A DNA stretch of 64,000 nucleotides from Agarophyton chilense. Taxonomy: Eukaryota > Rhodophyta > Florideophyceae > Gracilariales > Gracilariaceae. Numbering within the stretch: the first letter of the stretch is position 1; each line of letters begins with the position of its first letter. This document shows, in pieces, positions 29,093 to 38,826 of this stretch. A program made the position numbers and the translations under genes. The notes under the pieces are model-generated. The model searched no databases, was not told the DNA's origin, and was given only the letters and a program-made list of their open reading frames with translations. The stretch spans positions 124,001-188,000 of the forward strand of contig JARGXX010000109.1 in NCBI GenBank assembly GCA_030374765.1. The letters run 5' to 3'.

Positions 29093-30151
29093 ATGTCGTA
29101 TTCTCCCATGCATCCTAGTCACATGGATTGTATTCCCGCCTTCTTCGCGCCAGCTTCGCCAAGTTGGTTCCTTGGTGCGCCGTTGCGGCGCGCGCCGCCG
29201 CTGTCGACGCGCGTGCCGCCGGTACGCGCGCTACGCGCGCCCACCGCTGTGCTGGATACGCCCGCCAGAAACACATACTTGCAACGTCATGCCGAAGTCT
29301 CGTTGCGAAACTTCTTGACCAGACGCGCTGTCAATACCGTCATGTACTACATGCGCGAACTGGGCGATAGCCTCAACTGCAACTGGCTCAGAACGTTTGA
29401 TGACTTTTCTTACAAGGTGGAGCGCGATCGATTCTTGGACGCTGACGACTACCTGCAGCGCATGATGAGGGCCGAAAAGGAGGAAAAAACCGTCACCGTA
29501 TCTTACTTGGGCGGCAGGCTGCAACGCAGTTATGACATGGTCATTGAGCCGTACCGTATTGCTACGAGAATATTCGCCATTCGCAAACAGCTCTCGGGCG
29601 AGTGGGCGCGCGATCTGAGATGTATTCGAATGGAGAACTTGGAGATTCAGAGAATGAGCGTTGAGAGTGTGTTGTGTTCCAGCGAAACTGAGTTACAGTC
29701 TAAACGCAATCTAATTTTCGACAGCGACCCCTTCTCCAGTGATAACACTCCACTCCGTTACAAAAACTACCATGCTCTCAAAACATTAACTACTAGACAT
29801 GCCGTGTCTAGATTACTGCCGTACATTCGAGACGTTGGCCCCAACCATGACTACATGTATCTGCTGCAGTTTTGCAAGGCGTACGGGTCCATCGATGATG
29901 GTGACCACTTTGTGAAGGAACTCATGGCTAGGCCCATGGAGAGCAGAACCCATCCGTCTCACCTCATTCAGCCCAGGGGGCTGGCATTACAGGTTTTGGA
30001 GCTCCGATGGGTCATTGCAGAGGAGTGGATTGCCATCATGAATTTCATCCCGGAGGAGCATATGTTGATGAACCGCAGCATTCTTGAACGCTCTGTCATG
30101 AAGGAGCTTGATACGGAGTGCGGTGCAGCGGGGGGCGATGTGCCGAAGTAA
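29093..30151 (+). CDS. Unrecognised plastid-type protein with internal duplication
   Basis: 352 residues. The first 60 or so are Pro/Ala/Arg-rich with few acidic residues, as in a plastid leader. The rest is two related halves: about 68-195 and about 222-335. Each begins with a (L/T)-T-R-(R/H)-A-V segment followed by a Y-(M/I)-R-(E/D) helix, then a W-L or L-L-QF helix, a D-x-F/F-(L/V) helix ending LM or MM, a proline-containing strand and finally R-x-A-x-x-(I/V)-x-x-(I/L)-R-x-x-(L/I)-(S/A)-x-E-W with an acidic helix. I do not recognise the family with certainty; the repeat reminds me of uncharacterised plastid proteins of plants. Exon structure is simple: one open frame, ATG at 29093. Confidence 0.65.
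   Translation: MSYSPMHPSHMDCIPAFFAPASPSWFLGAPLRRAPPLSTRVPPVRALRAPTAVLDTPARNTYLQRHAEVSLRNFLTRRAVNTVMYYMRELGDSLNCNWLRTFDDFSYKVERDRFLDADDYLQRMMRAEKEEKTVTVSYLGGRLQRSYDMVIEPYRIATRIFAIRKQLSGEWARDLRCIRMENLEIQRMSVESVLCSSETELQSKRNLIFDSDPFSSDNTPLRYKNYHALKTLTTRHAVSRLLPYIRDVGPNHDYMYLLQFCKAYGSIDDGDHFVKELMARPMESRTHPSHLIQPRGLALQVLELRWVIAEEWIAIMNFIPEEHMLMNRSILERSVMKELDTECGAAGGDVPK
29177..29191 (+). repeat. GC-rich hairpin GCGCCG-TTG-CGGCGC, copy 2
   Basis: Second exact copy of the hairpin seen at 28827-28841, 350 bp downstream, inside the coding region for the Pro/Arg-rich leader. Confidence 0.75.
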
Positions 30152-30712
30152 TGCACACGCGCTGGTGAGGCGCGACGCTTGTACAATAGTTTGTTGTTCG
30201 CGAATTGTAACTGTGGGCGGGCTCGAGTTGTCGATGGCCTCTCACTCTGAACAAGAAAGGTCCCCTTTCTGTATCACTGTGTGTTTGCTGTGTTTGAGAG
30301 TGTAGTTTGCGACGCGTACCAATTTTGTTGTCAAGGGCGCGCGCGCCCGGGCGGAGGAGGCGGTTTTCGAGCTGCGGCATATCTACACTAGTAAAGCTGT
30401 ACCACACAGCACCACATGCCTTTTTGAAAGCGCGCGTGTGATTGGCCCCCGATTTTGCAGCGTACAGATTTTTTGTAAGTGCTTCGTGTGCTCCCGTGTG
30501 GCTGCTCACGAGTGGCTGCATACGTGTGCCACACACACACCACGCAGATTGATTGAGATCTGCCACCACCCGCTTCTTCTTCCCGCCGCTCAGCTCACAC
30601 GCCCCTCGCTTGTAGCAGTCCACCTGTCTCCTCTGCCTCCTCTGCCTCCTCTGCCTCCTCTGCCCAATCTGCATCGTCAGCATCGTCAGCACGAATACTG
30701 ACTGGCACCGAA
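30152..30712. promoter_or_regulatory. Intergenic/promoter region of the MnSOD gene with CCTCTGCCT repeats
   Basis: 561 bp between two codirectional genes. It contains a GGGCGCGCGCGCCC-like GC palindrome at about 30336-30350, a short ACAC run at about 30533 and four tandem 9-bp CCTCTGCCT-type units at 30629-30664, followed by two GCATCGTCA-type units up to the SOD ATG. No separate gene is seen. Confidence 0.5.
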
Positions 30713-31579
30713 ATGACGCCGCGCCGCTCGCCCTGCTTCGCGGCGCCTGTTGCACCCACGTCTTCGTCGCTGGCGCACCGCTCGCGCCCGACTTCGTCGT
30801 GTCGGAGCCGAGGCGCGTCCGCTGTGCGCTGTACGTGCGCACCCGCCGCGTCTACGACTGTGTCTAGACGTGCGTTTCTCACGCTTTCTTCCGCAGTGCT
30901 TGGTACTGCCGCCCTCAACCGCCGCGTGGCCGTAGCGGACGCCGCAGAATGGACCGGCTTTGAGCTGCCACCGCTACCGTACGCTTACGATGCGTTGCAG
31001 CCGCACATCAGCGAGCAAATCATGAAAGCACATCACGACGCCCATTTTGCGGGCTACGTCAAGAAAATGAACGTCGCTTTGAAACTGTTTGACGCGCGCT
31101 TGGTTAGGGATGACGCCGCTTTGATTAAGTTAATGCCCGATCTTGATACTGTGAGTGACGCTTCTTTGAGAACGCAGATACGAAATAACGGTGGGGGGTA
31201 TCTAAATCATAAACAGTTTTTCGAAACTATGACGCCTGGGGGCTCCTCGTTATCGAAATCGAGTGCGCTTGCGAAACATATTGATGTACAGTTCGGGTCG
31301 TTTGGAAAGTTTGAGAAAGAGTTTATCGATACCGCCATTGGTTTGTTTGGGTCTGGCTTTGTTTGGCTTGTTTTGGATGGTGACCGATTGCGCATTACCA
31401 AATATGCAAATCAGGACAATCCGGCTATGGATGGGGACGTGTTACCAGTACTCGGCTGTGACTGCTGGGAACATGCTTGGTATTACCAGTACGGCCCGAA
31501 GAAAGCGGAATATATCCCACAGTGGTGGAACGTTGTGCATTGGTCCAGAGTAAGTGATATATATGACCGCAAACTTTGA
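30713..31579 (+). CDS. Mn-type superoxide dismutase with bipartite thylakoid-lumen-type leader
   Basis: 288 residues. Residues 1-48 are a Ser/Arg/Ala plastid-type leader. SRRAFL at 51-56 followed by a hydrophobic stretch and an A-x-A-like end near 77 forms a twin-arginine (Tat) thylakoid signal. The enzyme begins near residue 80 with FELPPLPYAYDAL. Metal ligands are visible: His in MKAHHDAHF, His in NNGGGYLNHKQFF, and Asp/His in LGCDCWEHAWYY. NNGGG and the NQDNP motif (the outer-sphere Gln in Mn enzymes) mark it as MnSOD-like rather than FeSOD, as in cyanobacterial thylakoid-associated MnSOD. It dismutates superoxide, here inferred at the lumen side. Iron or cambialistic use cannot be excluded. 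Confidence 0.9.
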   Translation: MTPRRSPCFAAPVAPTSSSLAHRSRPTSSCRSRGASAVRCTCAPAASTTVSRRAFLTLSSAVLGTAALNRRVAVADAAEWTGFELPPLPYAYDALQPHISEQIMKAHHDAHFAGYVKKMNVALKLFDARLVRDDAALIKLMPDLDTVSDASLRTQIRNNGGGYLNHKQFFETMTPGGSSLSKSSALAKHIDVQFGSFGKFEKEFIDTAIGLFGSGFVWLVLDGDRLRITKYANQDNPAMDGDVLPVLGCDCWEHAWYYQYGPKKAEYIPQWWNVVHWSRVSDIYDRKL

Positions 31580-33531
31580 GAGAGCACTTGCAATTATTTG
31601 TTGTGCGTGTGGTTTCACTTTCTGTTTTGAGTTTGAAATGTTTGTCGCCGACAAAATATTGGCCCGAAATCGGTGTTGAAGCGCGCGGCCTGTGTTGTGG
31701 GTGGGGTTTCGTCATGTGCATGTACTTCACGTGAGGGTTTTGAATAAAGATTCATGCTTGTGGGAAAGAGACAGGCGCCCTTACGATACACAGTACGTCT
31801 CTAAGCAGAGTCTGTGGAAGTGTTGTTTTTGAAGAGCTTAAAGTTACAGGACCTATGTTTGAACCTTTGGTAAATGTTTGCTAAAGGAAAAAGGATGTTC
31901 AAGAAGTATATTCGTATCATATGGTCAGCTTGTTGTTAGCTTATATCGAAACCATCCATATTCAGTGTCAAGTAGCTCCATATAAATTTTTTTTCAGTAC
32001 AAAACTAAGGTCTGGCCGAGGTAGATACCGGTGGCGCATTTGTCGAAAATCGATTCGTGGTTCGTTTGTGCTTGGGAAACTGGTCGTGGGGAGTGCGATC
32101 GCTTTGGGCACTGATCACGGGGCGATTGATTAGAGCTATTGTATGAGAAATTTGGCCGTCGTACAACATGTCTTTGCGATTGCTGTTCAAGAGCTTGCCG
32201 ATGTTGTCGTGCGTAGTTTATCCATACGATTAAGGGTTAGGCTTATATCCCTAAACGCTCTCGTAATTGTGAAGCGAAATGAGTTAATGTGTGAGGCACA
32301 TGCTGCTTGATTGTGTTTTCTTGCGCTCCTGGATCGGGCACGAAAACGCACTGACTCGGGTTAAATGGGTGCGAGTTAGGGTAAGTGTTGCGAGGATGTT
32401 GTTACATTTCGAGACCATTACAGAGAAAAGAACACGTAGTGGGTGAGGTACAATACGTGCTGATCAGATTGGATAATGTATTCATGTGGATGTGAGATGG
32501 CGATACATGCCACGTTCTTCTGGTTTCTGATTGGAAAGGAGAGCTTCTAATTGCTTTGAGGGTCGTCTCGGATGGTGATCGAGGCGAGTGGTTGTTAGGA
32601 TTATATCAAATGTTCTGCTGTACTGTATGTAAAACAGTCTGAAGAGAGAGAGAGATCAAGGACTTGTGGATGTGTTTTAAATGTGGATAGCGGAGCACTT
32701 TAGCACTGTTCAAACAAACAGTCGTTGTTACCTCTCTTTGGTTGGAAAGGGTGGCAACGTAGTAGGTTCTTAAATCTCCCGTAAACCCTGCAAAACCAGG
32801 AGATCTCTTGTAGCCATGGTCACAGGGGCCCATTACCTACAATCACTATCTTCCTCTTCCAATCGCAACACTAATCAACACAGAAGAGGGAAGCTACCCA
32901 CGCAAATTCATCTCTTCTATCAACAAGCCTTTCCAAGAGAGCTGTGCCAATTCTGTTCCATCAAGCACTTCACCCATGCAACCGGCAAAGCAGACAGGCT
33001 TCATTGCGAGTAAAAACTTGCGGCGTGGCAATGGTGCCTTGCAGAGAGGCGACCAACCCCTGTATGTACAACTACTGGGGACGTGTTGAGCATGAGCATA
33101 GCGTTGGGCGTTCATAAGGCCACGCAGTGCACACTCCTTGGAGACACAGCGAGCGTACTCTCCACACACCCCACCTACCGGCACATTAACCCGTGTGAGC
33201 ACTGCAGTCTGCGTGCGCACAGCCATCGCCATCGCCATCGCTGCAAGGATTCTGAGTTTTCGATTGTGGAGAAGAGGCGAAAAATATGTTTAAACGAGAA
33301 AGGATGCTATTGGCTTCATCGAAAAAAGGACGTGTTTCAAGGCAAACTTATCTATCTGGGGATGAGAAGGGGGAAGTACGGTACAAAACAACAACAGGCG
33401 GAGGAGTTTGAACTCTGATCGGAACAACAAACGTGTGAACTAATGCTTCAAGGACGTCCAACAAAAGCCGGCATCGAAAATATTCTTGCGCTCAATCGCA
33501 TCTAGCACCCAGTTGTCATAGCGCAAGGAGC
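31580..33531. other. Long intergenic stretch
   Basis: Nearly 2 kb without a supportable gene. AATAAA at about 31743 may be the polyadenylation signal of the SOD gene. Other visible items are GCCATC x3 at about 33221-33238 and a GAGAGAGA run near 32645. Open frames here, including about 110 codons on each strand between 32.9 and 33.4 kb, show no motif or plausible composition. Confidence 0.45.
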
Positions 33532-33882
33532 TCAGAAGAAAGCACCATCGTCGTACGGGCGGCGGTGCATGCCGTATTCCATGTTTCGCATCTGAGCGCG
33601 GGCGGCCATGGCTGACCTTCGCTGCGCAGCCTGTGCCTGCACCATTCGCGCGGAGTGTTCCATGGCTGCTGCTGCTTCAGCACGACGACGGATGTGTCGG
33701 TCATAGCCTGAGTCATAGTCGTAGTCGTAGTCGTAGTGCGGGCGCCGGGAAGAGTGGTGGTGATGACGGTAGTATCTATGTCCATGACGGCTGTGACGAG
33801 AGCGATGGGATCGGTAGCGATGATAACGGCGCCTTGAGGATGAGTGCGAAGAAGAGGCAGCGAGCATGGAAAGCAGACCCAT
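33532..33882 (-). CDS. Small Arg/His/Tyr-rich low-complexity protein
   Basis: 116 residues. After a short hydrophobic/Ser start (MGLLSMLAASSSHSSS) comes a very basic run of Arg, His, Tyr and Ser (about 17-50), four DY dipeptides (DYDYDYDY) and a basic Ala/Met/Gln-rich helix (about 68-100). The Myr-like MGxxxS start could be lipidated. A TATA box lies about 115 bp upstream on the same strand, which supports a real gene. No family is recognised; a nucleic-acid-binding or mineral/metal-binding role would be guesswork. Confidence 0.5.
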   Translation of the reverse strand: MGLLSMLAASSSHSSSRRRYHRYRSHRSRHSRHGHRYYRHHHHSSRRPHYDYDYDYDSGYDRHIRRRAEAAAAMEHSARMVQAQAAQRRSAMAARAQMRNMEYGMHRRPYDDGAFF

Positions 33883-33996
33883 TTTGAAGTTAAATGCTGA
33901 GTAGTACGCTCAGGTTAGTATGGTCGGTACCGAATGTGTGTGAGCTTGGCTTGAGCTGCCGGGAGTGGAAGAAGCCCGACCACCCGCCGATCCTCG

Positions 33997-34003
33997 TTTT
34001 ATA
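33997..34003 (-). promoter_or_regulatory. TATA box TATAAAA
   Basis: Perfect TATAAAA on the minus strand, about 115 bp before the ATG of the Arg/His/Tyr-rich protein, with room for a roughly 85-base leader. Confidence 0.5.
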
Positions 34004-34497
34004 TTCACATTTGCCTCGCAGGTTATGGAAAGCATCGATTGATCGTGCTTCTTCAACTAGTCACCACAAATAACAAGTGATTAGGGCCGAGCAATGTCGC
34101 TGGAGTGGCTCAGCATGTGGGGGCCACACGCTTCAACCGAGACAGCGCATGTCTCCAATGTTTGTAAACACGGGCCAACACAGGGAGCGGAGGCATGTTT
34201 CGGCAGCCGTACTCCGTGAACAGCCCTCTTTCCAAGTGAGCATTCTTGCAGACGTGTCTCCGCTGGTCGCATTTGGAGAGTCGTGGCGAACAAGAGCCCT
34301 CAGCACGCTGGAAACAACTATCCATTCGGACACGCTTGCTGAACGTATCGGCCCTTGTCGATGGACAGTCGCTTTATGTGCAGCACGTTGCGCAAACGTC
34401 AGGGTTGGCAAACAGTGCTCGATTTCGCAAACGGCTCGATTGGCCCCTTGGCTCGAACGTGTGCGGGTGCTGAGCTCTGTGCAGCGGACACCGCATC

Positions 34498-35003
34498 TTG
34501 AAGAATCCCTTTCTTGGCGCTATTACGGAGCTCATGCAAATTGATGATGCTATCAGAAATGTGGAACAGATTCGTCCGCAAGTGGACACGGTCATTTGTG
34601 TTCTGGAAACGTTGGACTACGTCGATGGGTGTAGGATCATTTCAAGTGAGTGTCAATTATCCCTGCTGTGCCACGGAAAGCGCCGCGATGCAAAGGCCCC
34701 CTCTCTTGTCAAGTCGCTACCCACACCATACAAGTTGTTTTCCTGTCCTCATTGCATTCGCGTGTCATCAAATGTTTGTGGTGCGGTAAAGTTGTGGAAT
34801 AGTGTTTTCTTTTATACCGAATGGCATCAATACCCTATCTGGGCCATAATTTCTCCCCTACATCTGTTCGTAGCCGATCAAGCATTAGCATTCCTATCCA
34901 TGTCCGTGTTTCTAGTCTGTAGCCTACAGTATTCAATGGACAAATCGAAGGCCAAGACACACATGAAGTCAAAGTTCCCGGGATTCTGTTCGCTCTGAAG
35001 TAA
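34498..35003 (+). CDS. Possible fragment of a two-exon small gene
   Basis: An open segment up to 34645 (ELMQIDDAIRNVEQIRPQVD and VICVLETLDYVDGCRIIS) has an amphipathic, coiled-coil-like pattern and ends at a good donor, CAA-GTGAGT. A CTACAG acceptor at 34929 would open a second exon in the correct phase, ending with TAA at 35001-35003. The 5' end is not located, since the open segment begins after a stop at 34471-34473 without a clear ATG. Splicing is inferred from consensus only. It may equally be chance. Confidence 0.25.
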
Positions 35004-35245
35004 CCCCTCGTCGCCAGGACAGAAACACTTGAACACCTCTTTCGACGATCGTGTCATATCTAGATTCATATCGGTCACATTTCAGTGAAGAAATGAGCAG
35101 ACGAAGGTGCGATATCGGGAAAAGCTGCCAGCGCGTCTCGCGAGCAGACAAGTCAGTGTTCACGGAGAACTACACGGTTTATCGAATTGATATCTCTAGC
35201 TACTAGGGGTATAGAGTCTGAGAGACACGTGAGTAAAGTGAAACT

Positions 35246-35482
35246 ATGAATCCGATAGAGAACGTGGATTGGCCTAAAACAAAAACTGCGAAAGCTTTTT
35301 TGTCCGAGACATACGGGGTTTTAAAGTGTTATGTACGTGTAGGCGGCAGTATGCAGATCGACGAGCTTGTGGAGAGAAGCAGCCTGATGTCTATTCAGGC
35401 TGATGTTAGCCCCGATGTATGTCGAATAGATACAGAAAATATACGTCCAAACAACCCTATAACTTTATCTGCTCAAGGATAA
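35246..35482 (+). CDS. Doubtful 78-codon open frame
   Basis: An ATG-started small frame with ordinary amino-acid composition (MNPIENVDWPKTKTAKAF...). No motif or neighbour link. It is kept only because nothing else explains 35.0-35.6 kb. Confidence 0.2.
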   Translation: MNPIENVDWPKTKTAKAFLSETYGVLKCYVRVGGSMQIDELVERSSLMSIQADVSPDVCRIDTENIRPNNPITLSAQG

Positions 35483-36581
35483 GGTGGCATTCGCAATAAT
35501 TCTTTTCTTTATATACATGTTGCGTCGCGTTCAAAAAAAGATATGTACGTCGATATCATTTTAAACATGCAGTTCGAATAGAAAGTGAAAAAGAGGGTTC
35601 ATTACGGAGGATTCCTTGTTGGTTGCAACAAATTGTTCATGGAGTGTCATCTCGGTCGGAAATACCATCAATGGAATTGTTTCGAAGAGTCTTTCGTAGA
35701 ATTTATGGCACGTAAATACAAGTGCAGATAATTATGGGCATCGTTGCTGGCTGTAGACTACTACCGGCAGCGCTGCATCGAAATCTGCTGGAGGGGCGAT
35801 GCTTGCAACCAAGCTGGGTGTATGTCCTATGTGTTTGAGAAAGAAAATAACGCAGCAGTTGGGTGAAATAGGAGCCGGACGCGATGTGAGCTTTCGTTGG
35901 TGAAAAGAAAACCTGGCATAGCGTCGATGACCCTGAAAACATAGTCGAAGATGTGAACTGATTCCCTGCGTGGAAAAATATCAAGTAAAGTTTGTAGGGA
36001 GCAATGACTTTTCTTCACACGGTAAATACTCTTTGAGCTGGCACTCAGCTCAGGTAATGTTTTGTTTTGAGAGATTAAACTACGCTCGGTTTCTCTTGTA
36101 CGAAGGGTAAAAGGTTTCTGAGGGATAAGGCTTATTCTCACACCCATCAACTAGTTGTACAGTCGGAGATAAAGCGTTGAGCTTTCGCACACACCTTGAA
36201 ATGAGTTCCGAATTGCTTTTCGATGATGTTCTGGTGACCGAAAGGTGTTGAGTGCTAGTTTGCTCTGTTGCCAACGGCCCTTTTTTCTGTACAGGTCTGC
36301 CACGTGGACACGCGTCTCATTGCCAAAGCCCCCTGGAAACCCTTTTTTTTCAATATTTTTTGAGATGATCGCTAGTAGCAAGAAAGCTTGGCGAAAGCCA
36401 GTGGCCCATCCCAGGGCGGCTGAAAACGCGAGTCGTGAAAAATAGTCGGCACGTTGAATGTCACTCTCTAGTTATCTCATCTCCAGAGAAGCCGTCAACG
36501 CGCGAGCTACCACAGAGCAACACAGCCTCTTTCAGCGTCGCCTCAACTTTCTTGCACCAAACCTAGTTTCTCTTCGCAAAC
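35483..36581. other. Intergenic region upstream of MSP1
   Basis: 1.1 kb. Open frames on the minus strand (about 35.7-36.4 kb) lack recognisable motifs. The last 130 bp before the MSP1 ATG are C/T/A-rich, as in a promoter/leader. Confidence 0.4.
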
Positions 36582-37796
36582 ATGGCCTCCGACGAGCCCA
36601 CGCCCGATTTCGCAGATGCCGCCCCATCATTTTGGGCCCTGCTCTCCAGGGAGCTTCTCTCCGCCGCCTTCGCCGTTCTTGGCGTTTATGTCTCTGCGCG
36701 AGTGATCAAGCGTGTTATGGACCCCAATTCCGAATCCAGGGAGCGCACGCGGCAGCGCCGCGAGGCTGTTGTTAACCGTCTCCTACGTACCGGAGTGCCA
36801 AATGAGGCGCTACGTTACCTCTCTCCAGCTGAGGAAATGTTGCTCCATGATCTCGTCTTTCCAGAAGACATCTCTTCATCATTTGACTCAGTTGGCGGCT
36901 TATCCTACACAAAGGAAACACTCAAAGAGCTCATCGTGTACCCACTGCTGTATCCTGACGTGTATCAAAGCGGAGAGAGTTCGTTGCTTCAGCCTCCGAA
37001 GGGTATCTTGCTTTACGGCCCGCCAGGTACAGGAAAGACCATGCTTGCGAAAGCCCTGGCCAAGGAATCGGGTGCTAACTTTCTTGCCCTGTCGCCCAGC
37101 TCTTTGCTATCAAAATGGCTCGGTGACACTGAGCAGCTGGCGAGAGCTGTCTTTTCTCTGGCCCGCCGCGTCCAGCCTACGATTATCTTTATCGACGAGA
37201 TAGATGGCTTGTTTAGAGAGCGATCGAGTGCAGAGCATGAAGCACACAAGAATCTCAAAGCTGAATTCATGCAGTTGTGGGATGGACTTACCACCGATGA
37301 CCGTTTGAATCAAGTTGTCGTACTTGGCGCTACCAACAGACCGTATGATGTTGATCCCGCAATTCTACGAAGAATGCCCAGACCTTTCGAGGTTGCCCTA
37401 CCAAACGAGGCAGAACGAGAAGAAATTCTTACCAAAGTTCTGGAAGGTGTTTCTGTCGAAGATGGCTTCAGTTTCTCATCTGTCGCCCGTGTTACAGAGG
37501 GTTACTCTGGTTCCGATTTGAAGGAACTATGTCGCGCGGCTATGATGCATCCCTTACGAGAGGGTGTGAGGGGTGCTGCGAGAGAACGTGCATCTCTAGC
37601 GGGTATTACCTCCCAAAAGAAACTGCGTGCACTGACCCTGGAGGATGTTCTGCGAGCGAGAAAAGAAGTCAACCGCACGGAGCAGGAGAGCGCTCATTAT
37701 CAAGCGAGAGTTCTAAGAGAGTCATCGTCAACAGACGGCAATCAAATAGACTTGCTCATGCGATTACTTCAAGCATATACACCTAGGGCTGGCTAA
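36582..37796 (+). CDS. MSP1: Msp1/ATAD1-type membrane-anchored AAA ATPase
   Basis: 404 residues. An N-terminal helix (about 15-36, FWALLSRELLSAAFAVLGVYV) is the membrane anchor. The linker DLVFPEDISSSFDSVGGL is the family lead-in to one AAA module: Walker A GPPGTGKT at about 147, pore loop SKWLGDTE, Walker B IIFIDEIDGLF at about 201, sensor-1 LGATNRPYDVDPAILRRMP and the RPFEVALPN strand. The RRMPRPF sequence is typical of Msp1/ATAD1. The enzyme extracts mislocalised tail-anchored proteins and stalled precursors from the mitochondrial outer membrane and peroxisomes. No intron is seen. Confidence 0.93.
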   Translation: MASDEPTPDFADAAPSFWALLSRELLSAAFAVLGVYVSARVIKRVMDPNSESRERTRQRREAVVNRLLRTGVPNEALRYLSPAEEMLLHDLVFPEDISSSFDSVGGLSYTKETLKELIVYPLLYPDVYQSGESSLLQPPKGILLYGPPGTGKTMLAKALAKESGANFLALSPSSLLSKWLGDTEQLARAVFSLARRVQPTIIFIDEIDGLFRERSSAEHEAHKNLKAEFMQLWDGLTTDDRLNQVVVLGATNRPYDVDPAILRRMPRPFEVALPNEAEREEILTKVLEGVSVEDGFSFSSVARVTEGYSGSDLKELCRAAMMHPLREGVRGAARERASLAGITSQKKLRALTLEDVLRARKEVNRTEQESAHYQARVLRESSSTDGNQIDLLMRLLQAYTPRAG

Positions 37797-38267
37797 ACCA
37801 ACTTCGTCTTGCACAAATAACTGTATACGACTCATTTTTCATTGAATAGTGCATTGTTTAAATCAAGCTCAACAATCTTCAAGGGTAGAGTATCAAATTA
37901 CTGTCGACGAAGGGAACACTTCTTTTGTATCGCAATCGATGAACAGCAATATTTCGAGCGTATCGACGTTAACGGAGGGTACTCGGGAGCAAATGATTAC
38001 ACTTTGTCGCACCGGCGTATATATATATATATATAGTTCTCGCTCGCTCGCTGTTTCTCCCCCTCTGTCTGTCTGTCTTCTGTGTGTGTGTGTGTGTGTT
38101 TCCATATCCCCTTTTTTCACTTTAAACCATATCCACATATGACAAAAATGGTGCAAATGTATCCACCAAAAGATGGGTCTTTTTCAAAGATTTAAATTCT
38201 TTTATGGTCTGTATTGACTGTATAGCTTCAAACTTTTTCTACACAACCTTCAAAACATCGGGATGTA
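37797..38267. repeat. 3' flank of MSP1 with dinucleotide repeats
   Basis: A (TA)n run at about 38018-38035, CTCG units at about 38040-38050, TCTG units at about 38064-38076 and a (TG)n run at about 38080-38100. No gene. This marks the edge of the host gene island. Confidence 0.75.
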
Positions 38268-38826
38268 CAGTAGTCCCTCCCTATAAGGAACTTTGCCATG
38301 GACAAATTCCGTTCCCTTACAAAGAGGTATTCTTATACTGAGGCACGGGAATCTAGGCCCCGAAAACAGACTCAAGCGTAGTTTGACGCATGCTGAAGAC
38401 TTCTGGACGCCTCAAAGCACACCACAGAGTGTGTAGATGATGCACAAGCTGCAAAATTGGTGTATCCTGGCATTCCTTCACTCTAAGACACGTTTTGACA
38501 GCCTGCATATGCACTACGTCATCATCAACATTCGCAGAATTGTCAGCGGCGGCCATAGAGTCTGCTTGTAGTTCCTGAACGTTGTAAGCCAGAAAAGACC
38601 CATTGAAAGGCTGCAAAAAGTCCATGTCATCACCATTCAATAGATTGTTGATTGATATTCGCCTTTGACTTAAAACCAAATTTGTTACAGCAGATTGTAA
38701 TGCTGCTGCATCTGACGCCAAAAAGATACTTTTTTTATTTATTTCCACATCGGCAGCGTCAAGTGAACGATATACAGTGGGTTTAAAATTCATGTCCCTT
38801 CCCAAAACCGGGCCAAAAACGGCCAA
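38268..38826 (-). mobile_element. Pogo/Tigger-type DNA transposon remnant with terminal inverted repeat
   Basis: A terminus CAGTAGTCCCTCCC preceded by TA (38266-38267) fits the pogo/Tc1-mariner rule of TA target sites. On the minus strand an open frame (38353-38826, 157 codons) ends like Tigger/jerky transposase C-termini: VHMQAVKTCLRVKE, TPILQLVHHLHTL, then MRQTTLESVFGA. The last is a PCNA-binding PIP-box-like motif (Q-x-x-L-x-x-x-F), known from pogo-group transposases. The N-terminal HTH and the DDE core are absent, and no matching second inverted repeat is found within the next 3 kb, so only the 3' end of the element remains. Confidence 0.55.

Noticed and set aside
32894-33418. Frames of about 110 codons on both strands
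   Set aside because: Cys/His/Arg-rich chance-like composition, partly from a GCCATC repeat; no promoter or splice context.
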